DNA from: an uncultured Kordia sp.
GTDB lineage: Bacteria > Bacteroidota > Bacteroidia > Flavobacteriales > Flavobacteriaceae
Length of the DNA stretch: 5,870 bases
Direction: 5' to 3'
Assembly (NCBI GenBank): GCA_913054565.1
Contig: CAJXHW010000124.1
Location: 1 to 5,870, forward strand
Part shown: piece by piece, positions 1 to 5,870 of the stretch
How the letters are laid out: every line of letters begins with the position of its first letter
Position numbering within the stretch: the stretch's first letter is position 1
Program-made: the position numbers and the translations under genes
The notes under the pieces: generated by a model
Databases searched by the model: none
What the model saw: only the letters and a program-made list of their open reading frames with translations
What the model was told of the DNA's origin: nothing

Positions 1-821
1 GTGCCAAATGAATTATCAAATTGATTTTCAAATGTGTTGTAGTTTACAAAAGAGTTTAAGTTAAATGCTTTAGAAAATTTATATCCTAAACGTAAACTAG
101 CATTTTCTCTTTTAAAAGGATCATCTTCAAACATTAAAGCGTTATCATAAGATCTTTTTGCCGACATTCCTTTTGTGTTTTCTGTAGAAACTGCCGCAAA
201 ATAATTCAACTTTTTTAATGTACCATTAACATTAGCACCAACAGTAGCAGTATTTAATTTGTACTTGTCTGTTACTACAGATCTGTTACTTCCCATACTC
301 ATAAACACAGAAGCCTTTATATTTTTATCAGTTGCTTTTTTTGTTGTAATATTAATTACACCAGATGTTGCTCCTGTACCATATAGTGTACTAACACCCC
401 CTTTAATAATTTCAAGACTTTCAATGTTGTTAACATCTAATGAGCGCAAGTCAAACTCTGCATTGATGTTTGAAGGATCATTCACTTGAATGCCATCAAT
501 TAAAATAACCACTTGTCTGCTATTTCCTCCTCTAACTCTGTACCCTAAAACAGAACCAGCATTACTTTTAGCTCCAGTTATTTCAATACCTGAAACTGTA
601 CTAATTGTTTGCGCTAAACTTTGCCCTTTAACTTTAGCTAAATCGTTTTGAGATATTGTGTAAATAACTTTACCAGATTTTTCTCTGTTTAATTTAAACT
701 TTGTGTCAAGCACAACAGTTTCTAATTGTTCAATAGTAACACTGTCTTGTGTTTTTTCTTGAGCATACGAAGTATATGCCAAGAAAGCCATACCTAAAAG
801 GCTAAGCACTTTTTTGTTCAT
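1..821 (-). CDS. btuB: TonB-dependent outer-membrane receptor, BtuB-like (vitamin B12 uptake), 3' end outside window
   Basis: About 273 residues are visible, read from the ATG at 819-821 to the left edge with no stop. Residues 1-20 form a Sec signal peptide (MNKK, hydrophobic core, cleavage expected after SYA-20). A short linker with a plausible TonB box (LETVVLD, 33-39) leads into a plug domain at about 45-165. Plug hallmarks are LAQTISTVSGIEI (69-81), YRVRGGNSRQVVILIDGIQV (94-113), VESLEIIKGG-type IESLEIIKGG (133-142) with STLYGTGATSGVINITT (144-160). After this come alternating strands of the barrel start. There is no SusC-type N-terminal carboxypeptidase-regulatory domain, so it resembles small-ligand receptors of the BtuB/CirA type. 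Such receptors bind ligand at the outer membrane and import it using TonB-ExbBD energy. The family is seen in the sequence. Cobalamin or a related corrinoid as substrate is inferred from the riboswitch directly upstream. The barrel, and hence most ligand-contact residues, is not visible. Confidence 0.93.
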   Translation of the reverse strand, partial: MNKKVLSLLGMAFLAYTSYAQEKTQDSVTIEQLETVVLDTKFKLNREKSGKVIYTISQNDLAKVKGQSLAQTISTVSGIEITGAKSNAGSVLGYRVRGGNSRQVVILIDGIQVNDPSNINAEFDLRSLDVNNIESLEIIKGGVSTLYGTGATSGVINITTKKATDKNIKASVFMSMGSNRSVVTDKYKLNTATVGANVNGTLKKLNYFAAVSTENTKGMSAKRSYDNALMFEDDPFKRENASLRLGYKFSKAFNLNSFVNYNTFENQFDNSFG

Positions 822-867
822 TGTAAAAATTTTACTTTAATAATAAATTGGGTACAGTCACGTTCAT

Positions 868-885
868 ACTTCTAATCCCGGAAGT
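868..885 (-). promoter_or_regulatory. Expression-platform hairpin of the cobalamin riboswitch (predicted P13/L13)
   Basis: On the minus strand ACTTC (885-881) pairs with GAAGT (872-868) around an 8-base loop CGGGATTA. The loop's CGGG can pair with CCCG (1015-1012) in the conserved CCCGCAAC segment of the aptamer. This matches the L5-L13 kissing interaction known to couple cobalamin binding to gene control in class I cobalamin riboswitches (in E. coli btuB, CGCAG with CUGCG). An outer GTACA/TGTAC pairing (898-894 with 856-852) could extend the stem across internal loops. No U-tract follows, which favours control of translation over Rho-independent termination. The structure is a hand prediction. 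Confidence 0.6.
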
Positions 886-903
886 TTAAACATTGTACAG
901 AAA

Positions 904-1080
904 AAGGTAGGTCTCCTGACTTGCTTAGTGTTACAACCTTCCCGTTTTTATAAATAAACAGTGGTTTTGAAAGAGTAACAGATAACTTAAAAAAGTTAAA
1001 GCTTACAGTTGCGGGTACAGTTTAGGATTTTCACCTAATTCCCTCTAATTAAAATTGAAGATTCTCAACTTTAAAACCAA
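904..1080 (-). promoter_or_regulatory. Cobalamin (B12) riboswitch aptamer
   Basis: Read on the minus strand, the conserved blocks occur in the right order. GGGAATTAGGTGAAAATCC lies at 1043-1025, with TTAGG/CCTAA pairing across it. CTGTACCCGCAACTGTAAGC lies at 1020-1001. A variable arm follows, with a perfect TAACTT-TTTT-AAGTTA hairpin (998-983). Next is CCACTG (965-960) with the partner block ACGGGAAGG (about 945-937), and GTTAC/GTAAC closes this sub-domain. The B12 box AAGTCAGGAGACCTACC lies at 922-906. GGTT (1078-1075) may pair with GACC of the B12 box. The element binds a cobalamin and lowers expression of the downstream gene when the vitamin is abundant. It sits 84 bases before the receptor ATG. 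The inner core is certain; the outer limits are approximate. I cannot decide adenosyl- versus methyl/hydroxocobalamin preference from the sequence alone. Confidence 0.96.
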
Positions 1081-1088
1081 ATTCGGCG

Positions 1089-1121
1089 CGAATATACGTT
1101 ATTTTATATAGTTTTTACCAA
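1089..1121 (-). promoter_or_regulatory. Candidate Bacteroidetes-type promoter for the riboswitch/receptor transcript
   Basis: On the minus strand a TTG (1121-1119) is followed, 22 bases later, by TATATTCG (1096-1089). This resembles the TTG / TAnnTTTG promoter described for Bacteroidetes, with one mismatch in the -7 box. It lies in the 47-base gap between the metF stop and the riboswitch, so a transcript would start close to the aptamer's 5' edge. Read-through from metF is an alternative or additional source. Position and motif make it plausible, not proven. Confidence 0.35.
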
Positions 1122-1127
1122 CGAGAT

Positions 1128-2084
1128 TTAAAATACTTCACTAGCTATTTTTTTAATATTATCACTTTTACCCATTGAGTAATAATGAACAACCGGTACT
1201 CCAGCATTAATCAGTTCTTTACTTTGGTTTATAGCCCAATCAATACCTACTTGACGAATAGCTTTATTGTTTTTACACTTTTCAATTTCATGAACTAATG
1301 AGTCGGGTAAATCAAGCCTAAAAACTTGAGGTAGAATTTGTAAATGGCGTTCAACAGCAATAGGTTTTATGCCTGGTATAATTGGTGTTGTAATACCAAA
1401 CTCTCTAGCTTTAGTTACAAAATCAAAATATTTTTGGTTGTCAAAAAACATCTGGGTAACGATGTAGTCAGCCCCAGCGTCAACTTTATCTTTTAATCTG
1501 CGTAAATCACTTTCTAGGCTGGGAGATTCTAAATGTTTTTCAGGGTACCCTGCTACACCTACACAAAAATCAGTTTTATAAGGGGTTTCTATAATTTCAT
1601 GTAAATATTTTCCTTGATTTAAATTGTTTATTTGCACTACTAAATCTGAAGCGTAGGTGTTACCACCATTTACTGCTTTGAAATATTGTTCATCTTTTCT
1701 GGCATCACCTCGTAAAGCCATTACATTGTCTAAACCTAAATAGTGACAATCTACTAAAAGATATTCAGTTTCTTCTTTAGAAAAACCACCACATAACACA
1801 TGAGGGATGGCATCTACATTGTATTTATGTTTTAAAGATGCACAAATCCCTACAGTTCCTGGGCGCATACGTGTTATTTTTCTGTCTAAAAGACCGTTTT
1901 CCTTTGGTAAATAGATGTATTCTTCTCTAGATGTTGTGACATCGATAAATGGTGGGTTAAACTCTATTAAAGGGTCTATGTTATTATATAATTCTTGTAT
2001 GTTTTGTCCTTTTTGAGGTGGGACAATTTCAAAAGAGAATAGCGTTTTTCCTTCGGATTTTTGTATGTGTTCGGTTACTTTCAT
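1128..2084 (-). CDS. metF: 5,10-methylenetetrahydrofolate reductase [NAD(P)H]
   Basis: This FAD-dependent cytoplasmic enzyme reduces 5,10-methylene-THF to 5-methyl-THF, the methyl donor for MetH encoded just upstream. The 318-residue protein spans the whole MetF TIM-barrel family (E. coli MetF is 296). Visible motifs are FSFEIVPP at 16-23 with Glu19 (equivalent of the catalytic Glu28 in E. coli) and NPPFIDVT at 43-50. ALRGD at 123-127 carries the Asp that contacts flavin/folate (E. coli Asp120). GVAGYPEKH (176-184), GADYIVTQMFFD (204-215) and PGIKPI (237-242) follow, and GVPVVHYYSMG (295-305) is the usual C-terminal strand. The start at 2084 puts the first conserved motif about 16 residues in, as expected. 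No regulatory SAM-binding domain of the eukaryotic type is present. It lies 111 bases downstream of metH, on the same strand, and is probably co-transcribed. The gene looks intact. Confidence 0.97.
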   Translation of the reverse strand: MKVTEHIQKSEGKTLFSFEIVPPQKGQNIQELYNNIDPLIEFNPPFIDVTTSREEYIYLPKENGLLDRKITRMRPGTVGICASLKHKYNVDAIPHVLCGGFSKEETEYLLVDCHYLGLDNVMALRGDARKDEQYFKAVNGGNTYASDLVVQINNLNQGKYLHEIIETPYKTDFCVGVAGYPEKHLESPSLESDLRRLKDKVDAGADYIVTQMFFDNQKYFDFVTKAREFGITTPIIPGIKPIAVERHLQILPQVFRLDLPDSLVHEIEKCKNNKAIRQVGIDWAINQSKELINAGVPVVHYYSMGKSDNIKKIASEVF

Positions 2085-2195
2085 AATATATTTTCGCTGA
2101 AAAAAAAATTTGTTATTTAAATCTTGCCTCCCTGTATAGGAGACTATTTATATAATTTGATATGTTAATTACACTTCAATAAGCTCAGTGTGATT
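2085..2195 (-). other. Intergenic region metH to metF
   Basis: This is a non-coding gap of 111 bases, strongly AT-rich. On the minus strand it holds the inverted repeat next to the metH stop (annotated separately). It also holds a small hairpin CTCCT-ATAC-AG(G)GAG (2142-2128, one bulged base) and a run of nine T (2108-2100). After that comes an A-rich leader ending in TATATT directly before the metF ATG. The T-run is about 20 bases beyond the small hairpin, too far for a classical Rho-independent terminator. I see no convincing TAnnTTTG promoter and no riboswitch core here, so metF is most simply read from the metH transcript. Confidence 0.6.
2167..2195 (-). repeat. Inverted repeat abutting the metH stop codon
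   Basis: On the minus strand AATCACACT (2195-2187) and AGTGTAATT (2175-2167) are complementary in 8 of 9 positions, separated by an 11-base loop. The repeat begins with the base right after the TAA stop (2198-2196). The stem is A/T-rich and lacks a following U-tract. It is better seen as a weak RNA stem-loop (3'-end protection, partial attenuation between metH and metF) than as a strong terminator. Its function is inferred from position only. Confidence 0.4.
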
Positions 2196-4865
2196 TTATT
2201 CTACTAGATTTGGGAGAAGCCATTTTTGTGCTTTGTCTTTTGTAATTCCTTTTCTGTTGGCATAATCACTTATTTGATCATCAGTTATTTTTCCTACCCC
2301 GAAGTACTTAGCTTCTGGGTTTCCAAAATAATATCCTGAGACAGCTGCAGCTGGCCACATGGCTAAACTTTCTGTTAGCTTAACCCCTATACGTTCCTCG
2401 ACTTTCAGCAATTGCCACAATGTAGTCTTTTCCAAATGGTCTGGACATGCGGGGTACCCTGGCGCCGGACGAATACCTACATAACTTTCTTTTATTAAAT
2501 CATCGTTAGTAAGATTTTCATTTGCTGAATAGCCCCAATGTTTGGTTCTTACTTGTTTGTGCAAGTATTCTGCAAAAGCTTCGGCAAAACGATCGGCAAT
2601 GGCCTGTGCCATAATCGCATTATAATCATCTTCTTTTGCTCTGTAACTATCTGCTAGTTCTTGAGCTCCAAAAATACCCACACAAAAGGCGCCCATATAA
2701 TCTATTTTACCAGAATCTTTTGGCGCAATAAAGTCTGCTAAAGCATGGTTAGGAATTCCTTTCCGCTTTTTTAATTGCTGACGTAAAGTTCTAAAAACGG
2801 CTATTTCCTCGCCTTTTTTCTGAACTAAAATATCGTCTTCATTTATTGTATTTGCTTCAAATAATCCAAATACTGCTTTGGGTTTTAAAAGTTGTTTGGC
2901 TATAATTTTTTGAATCATTTCCTGAGCTTCATTGTACATAATTGTAGCTTGCTCACCAACTACGTCATCAGTTAATATATCAGGAAATTTCCCATGTAAA
3001 TCCCAACTTCTAAAAAATGGACTCCAATCTATATACGGCACTAGTTCTTTTAAGCTTAATTGTTTTAACACCTTAACACCCAACTCTTTAGGTTTTACAA
3101 TTTCGGATGTTACCCAGTCAATCTGAAGTTTTTTTTGTCGTGCTTCACTAATAGAAATATATGATTTTTCTTTACCTCGTTTTAAAAACTTAGTTCGAAA
3201 TTCATCATAATCTGTTTTCATTTTTGCAACATATTCATGTGATGTTTTTTTATTCAACAAATTTCCTACAACTGTAACAGCCCTTGATGCATCATTTACG
3301 TGAACCACTGCATTATTATATTGAGTATCTATCTTAACCGCAGTATGGGCTTTTGATGTCGTAGCACCACCTATTAAGAGAGGCAATTCAAAGTTCTGAC
3401 GTTGCATTTCTTTTGCCAAATACACCATTTCATCTAAAGATGGTGTTATTAAACCAGATAATCCAATTGCATCTACACGTTCTTTAATAGCTGTTTCTAT
3501 AATTTTTTCAGGCGGTACCATAACGCCTAAATCAACTATTTCATAGTTATTACAAGCCAAAACAACACTTACAATATTTTTACCAATATCGTGAACATCA
3601 CCTTTTACAGTTGCCATTAATATTTTTCCAACAGGTTCTTGCTTATCGCCTTTTTCAGCTTCAATAAATGGGTTTAAATAACCCACAGCTTTTTTCATGA
3701 CACGTGCGGATTTCACCACTTGTGGCAAGAACATTTTACCAGCACCAAATAAATCGCCCACCACATTCATTCCCATCATTAAATGGCCTTCAATAACTTC
3801 AATGGGTTTTTCGGCTTCTTGTCTAGCTTGTTCAATGTCTTCTATAATAAACGCATCAATACCTTTTACTAAAGCATGTGTAATTCTATCTTGTAATGGA
3901 TTTTCTCGCCATGATACATCTAAACCTTTCACAACTTTAGACCCTTTTACAGTTTCTGAAAAATCAAGTAAACGCTCAGTTGCATCGTCTCTTCTATCAA
4001 GAATAACATCCTCAATATGCTTTAATAAATCTTTAGGAATATCATCATACACCTCTAAAAGTGTTGGATTTACAATACCCATATTCATGCCAGCTTGAAT
4101 GGCATAGTATAAAAACACCGAGTGCATCGCCTCACGAACACCATCATTTCCTCTAAAAGAAAACGACACGTTACTCACGCCTCCACTAACACTTACATTA
4201 GGTAAGTTTTCTCTCACCCAGCGTGTAGCTTCAATAAAATCGATAGCATTTCTGCGGTGTTCTTTCATACCTGTAGCCACAGGAAAAACATTCAAATCGA
4301 AAATGATATCTTCAGACGGAAAGTGTACAATGTCTACCAATATGTCATAAGATCTCTTTGCAATCTCTATTCGTCTTTCATAATTATCGGCTTGTCCTTC
4401 TTCGTCAAAAGCCATTACAATAACTGCCGCTCCGTACCGTTTTATTTGTTTGGCTTCCCATATAAATTTATCTTCACCTTCTTTAAGTGAAATTGAATTC
4501 ACGACGCATTTCCCTTGTACTACTTGAAGTCCAGCCTCGATAATTTCCCATTTTGAACTATCAATCATTATGGGTACGCGACAAATATCTGGTTCTGCAG
4601 CAATTAAATTCAAAAAGCGAATCATTGACTCTTTACCATCAATCAGACCATCATCAAAATTAATATCGATAATTTGTGCACCTCCATCAACTTGATGTCG
4701 TGCAATATCTAAAGCTTCATCAAATTTCCCATCTTTAATTAATCGAAGAAATTTTCGTGAACCTGCAACATTAGTCCGTTCTCCAACATTAACGAAGTTA
4801 CTATGGTCATTGAGAACTAAAGGTTCTAGTCCTGATAGTTTTAGGTATTTAGTTTCTCTATTCAT
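2196..4865 (-). CDS. metH: Cobalamin-dependent methionine synthase, folate/B12/SAM-reactivation subunit
   Basis: The 889 residues correspond to modules 2-4 of MetH, which moves the methyl of 5-methyl-THF via cobalamin to homocysteine. The pterin-binding domain lies at about 22-285: VGERTNVAGS 27-36, DINFDDGLIDG 67-77, IMIDSS 99-104, DLNVFPVATG 190-199. The four-helix cap lies at about 300-400, with MNVVGDLFGAGKMFLPQVVK at 366-385; Phe373 and Leu380 match the E. coli cap residues Phe708 and Leu715. The cobalamin Rossmann domain lies at about 412-540: DVHDIGKN 423-430, SGLITPS 470-476, IGGATTS 498-504. His425 is the axial ligand, and the Asp423-His425-Ser476 triad matches E. coli Asp757-His759-Ser810. 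The reactivation domain lies at about 570-889, with RPAPGYPACPDH at 799-810 for SAM binding and MWPAAAVSG at 836-844. All key residues are present. Only the homocysteine domain is missing, and the upstream overlapping gene encodes it. The ATG at 4865 gives a natural start just before the folate domain. Confidence 0.97.
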   Translation of the reverse strand: MNRETKYLKLSGLEPLVLNDHSNFVNVGERTNVAGSRKFLRLIKDGKFDEALDIARHQVDGGAQIIDINFDDGLIDGKESMIRFLNLIAAEPDICRVPIMIDSSKWEIIEAGLQVVQGKCVVNSISLKEGEDKFIWEAKQIKRYGAAVIVMAFDEEGQADNYERRIEIAKRSYDILVDIVHFPSEDIIFDLNVFPVATGMKEHRRNAIDFIEATRWVRENLPNVSVSGGVSNVSFSFRGNDGVREAMHSVFLYYAIQAGMNMGIVNPTLLEVYDDIPKDLLKHIEDVILDRRDDATERLLDFSETVKGSKVVKGLDVSWRENPLQDRITHALVKGIDAFIIEDIEQARQEAEKPIEVIEGHLMMGMNVVGDLFGAGKMFLPQVVKSARVMKKAVGYLNPFIEAEKGDKQEPVGKILMATVKGDVHDIGKNIVSVVLACNNYEIVDLGVMVPPEKIIETAIKERVDAIGLSGLITPSLDEMVYLAKEMQRQNFELPLLIGGATTSKAHTAVKIDTQYNNAVVHVNDASRAVTVVGNLLNKKTSHEYVAKMKTDYDEFRTKFLKRGKEKSYISISEARQKKLQIDWVTSEIVKPKELGVKVLKQLSLKELVPYIDWSPFFRSWDLHGKFPDILTDDVVGEQATIMYNEAQEMIQKIIAKQLLKPKAVFGLFEANTINEDDILVQKKGEEIAVFRTLRQQLKKRKGIPNHALADFIAPKDSGKIDYMGAFCVGIFGAQELADSYRAKEDDYNAIMAQAIADRFAEAFAEYLHKQVRTKHWGYSANENLTNDDLIKESYVGIRPAPGYPACPDHLEKTTLWQLLKVEERIGVKLTESLAMWPAAAVSGYYFGNPEAKYFGVGKITDDQISDYANRKGITKDKAQKWLLPNLVE
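4858..4865 (-). promoter_or_regulatory. 8-base overlap of the two metH genes (translational coupling site)
   Basis: On the minus strand the octamer ATGAATAG holds both the ATG of the 889-residue subunit (4865-4863) and, in another frame, the TAG stop of the homocysteine subunit (4860-4858). Ribosomes finishing the first subunit end within a few bases of the second start. This is a usual sign of coupled translation and would help keep the two halves at equal amounts. The different frame rules out simple stop-codon read-through as a way to make a fused protein; a frameshift would be required. Confidence 0.7.
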
Positions 4866-5862
4866 AACTATTTGTTATTTGTCTTGGTTTGTATTTAGTT
4901 GCTACATCAACAATAGCTTTAATGTGTTCTGGGGTAGTACCACAACAGCCGCCAATAATATTGATTAAATCTCTCTTTAAATATTCTTCAATTTGCTCTG
5001 CCATCTCCGCTGCAGTTTCGTCATATTCTCCAAAGGCATTAGGTAAGCCAGCATTTGGGTGTGCAGAAATAGCAAAATCAGTTTTAGAAGCTATAGCTTC
5101 TAGATGAGGTTGTAATAAATTAGCACCTAAGGCACAATTAAATCCTACAGAAAGTAGTGGAATGTGTGACACAGAAATTAGAAAAGCTTCTGCAGTCTGT
5201 CCAGACAATGTACGGCCACTAGCATCAGTAATTGTTCCGCTTAGCATTATTGGTATATCTATTTTGCGTTCTTCTTTTACCTCTTCTATAGCAAATAGTG
5301 CAGCCTTTGCATTTAAAGTATCAAATACGGTTTCTATTAATAAGATGTCTACACCACCATCTAATAGTGCTTCTGTTTGTTGTTTGTAAGCGCTACGTAA
5401 TTCATTAAAGGTTATTGCTCTGTATCCTGGGTCATTAACATCAGGAGACATGCTAGCAGTACGATTTGTAGGGCCAATAGATCCTGCAACAAACCTGGGT
5501 TGATCAGGGGTTAATTTGGTGAATTTTTCTGCGACTTCTTTTGCAATTTTTGCTGACTGGTAGTTTAATTCATAGACGTATTCTCCCATCTGATAATCAG
5601 CCATAGCAATGGTTGTACCAGAGAAAGTATTAGTTTCTACAATGTCAGCCCCAGCTTCAAAATACTTTGCATGTACTTCTTTGATGGCTTCAGGTTGGGT
5701 AATTGACAGTAAATCGTTATTTCCTTGTAATGGAATAGGATAATCTTTAAAACGCTCTCCTCTAAAATCTTCTTCAGTGAATTTATAAGCTTGTAGCATT
5801 GTACCCATGGCACCATCTAACACTAAAATTCGTTTTTCTAATTCTTTGTATATACTTCTCAT
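4858..5862 (-). CDS. metH: Homocysteine S-methyltransferase subunit of split methionine synthase (MetH N-terminal module)
   Basis: The 334 residues form a homocysteine-binding TIM barrel equal to module 1 of MetH (about residues 1-350 in E. coli). It binds homocysteine through zinc and takes the methyl group from methylcobalamin held by the partner subunit. Motifs are LVLDGAMGTML at 13-23, GADIVETNTFSGT at 71-83, VAGSIGPTN at 125-133 and IETVFDTLNAK at 176-186. GFNCALGA at 240-247 has the first zinc ligand Cys243, and IIGGCCGTTPEHIKA at 302-316 has Cys306 and Cys307. All three zinc cysteines are therefore present. The start at 5862 leaves 13 residues before the first motif, as in the family. 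It overlaps the 889-residue subunit gene by 8 bases, in MetH domain order. A free-standing betaine- or SAM-dependent homocysteine methyltransferase (MmuM-like) is the alternative. The overlap and the exactly complementary domain content argue strongly for a MetH subunit. Upstream control is outside the window. Confidence 0.95.
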   Translation of the reverse strand: MRSIYKELEKRILVLDGAMGTMLQAYKFTEEDFRGERFKDYPIPLQGNNDLLSITQPEAIKEVHAKYFEAGADIVETNTFSGTTIAMADYQMGEYVYELNYQSAKIAKEVAEKFTKLTPDQPRFVAGSIGPTNRTASMSPDVNDPGYRAITFNELRSAYKQQTEALLDGGVDILLIETVFDTLNAKAALFAIEEVKEERKIDIPIMLSGTITDASGRTLSGQTAEAFLISVSHIPLLSVGFNCALGANLLQPHLEAIASKTDFAISAHPNAGLPNAFGEYDETAAEMAEQIEEYLKRDLINIIGGCCGTTPEHIKAIVDVATKYKPRQITNSYE

Positions 5863-5870
5863 AACTTTAT

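Noticed and set aside
259..489. Plus-strand open frame of 76 codons inside the receptor gene
   Set aside because: It is antisense to the strongly conserved plug domain and its product has no recognisable features; it is a shadow frame.
823..835. GTAAAA-T-TTTTAC inverted repeat just before the receptor ATG as a sequestering hairpin
   Set aside because: A one-base centre cannot form a loop, and opening it leaves a very weak A/T stem; palindromes like this are common in AT-rich leaders.
1081..1093. ATTCG-GCG-CGAAT palindrome as a regulator binding site
   Set aside because: The arms are only 5 bases and overlap the candidate -7 box; no known operator is recognised, so it may be chance.
2100..2108. 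Run of nine T (minus strand) upstream of metF as a phase-variation tract or terminator
   Set aside because: It is only nine bases, in an AT-rich gap and not tied to a promoter spacing I can define. The nearest hairpin is about 20 bases away, so it is not a Rho-independent terminator.
2085..2195. SAM riboswitch in front of metF
   Set aside because: I found neither SAM-I nor SAM-II conserved core sequences in this gap.
4858..4865. Possible frameshift breaking a single metH gene
   Set aside because: Both proteins have natural ends at the module boundary, the second begins with its own ATG in a typical overlap, and the two-gene form is, as I recall, usual in Bacteroidetes.
2932..5389. Several plus-strand open frames of 64-133 codons (2932-3126, 3697-4098, 4257-4490, 4889-5107, 5162-5389)
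   Set aside because: All lie antisense within the two metH genes, whose minus-strand frames have full family motifs. The predicted products are low-complexity Ser/Ile/Thr-rich shadows.
1..5870. Mobile elements, CRISPR arrays, tRNA or rRNA genes
   Set aside because: No repeat-spacer pattern, transposase motif, terminal repeats or RNA gene sequence is visible; the region is ordinary core metabolism.

Overview
The window is AT-rich and reads like a member of the Bacteroidetes, most probably a flavobacterium. The evidence is the split methionine synthase, the protein sequence style, the A/T-rich leaders without clear Shine-Dalgarno sites, and a candidate TTG / TAnnTTTG-type promoter. I cannot name a genus. 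All four genes lie on the minus strand, so transcription runs from high to low coordinates. The content is one-carbon/methionine metabolism plus cobalamin uptake.

Right side (2196-5862): a cobalamin-dependent methionine synthase encoded by two genes instead of one. The upstream gene (4858-5862, 334 aa) is the zinc-dependent homocysteine-binding domain. The downstream gene (2196-4865, 889 aa) carries the methyl-folate, cobalamin and SAM-reactivation domains. The two overlap by 8 bases. Together they total 1223 residues, close to the single-chain E. coli MetH (1227). The break falls exactly between the Hcy and folate modules. Only 8 bases lie upstream of the first gene, so the operon's promoter and any control element are outside the window.

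Middle (1128-2195): after a 111-base gap with weak inverted repeats comes metF, methylenetetrahydrofolate reductase. It makes the 5-methyl-THF that MetH uses to methylate homocysteine.

Left side (1-1127): a 306-base non-coding stretch holds a clear cobalamin riboswitch with its expression platform. Then comes the 5' part of a TonB-dependent outer-membrane receptor (signal peptide, plug, first barrel strands), which runs off the left edge. The riboswitch makes cobalamin/cobinamide the likely substrate (BtuB-like).

Biological logic: the receptor imports the cofactor, MetF supplies the methyl donor, and split MetH uses both to make methionine. The riboswitch sits only in front of the import gene. 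I see no novel enzyme system. The least ordinary parts are the riboswitch expression platform (predicted L5-L13 kissing loop, a repeat of the L5 sequence, two overlapping mini-ORFs) and the two-gene MetH.
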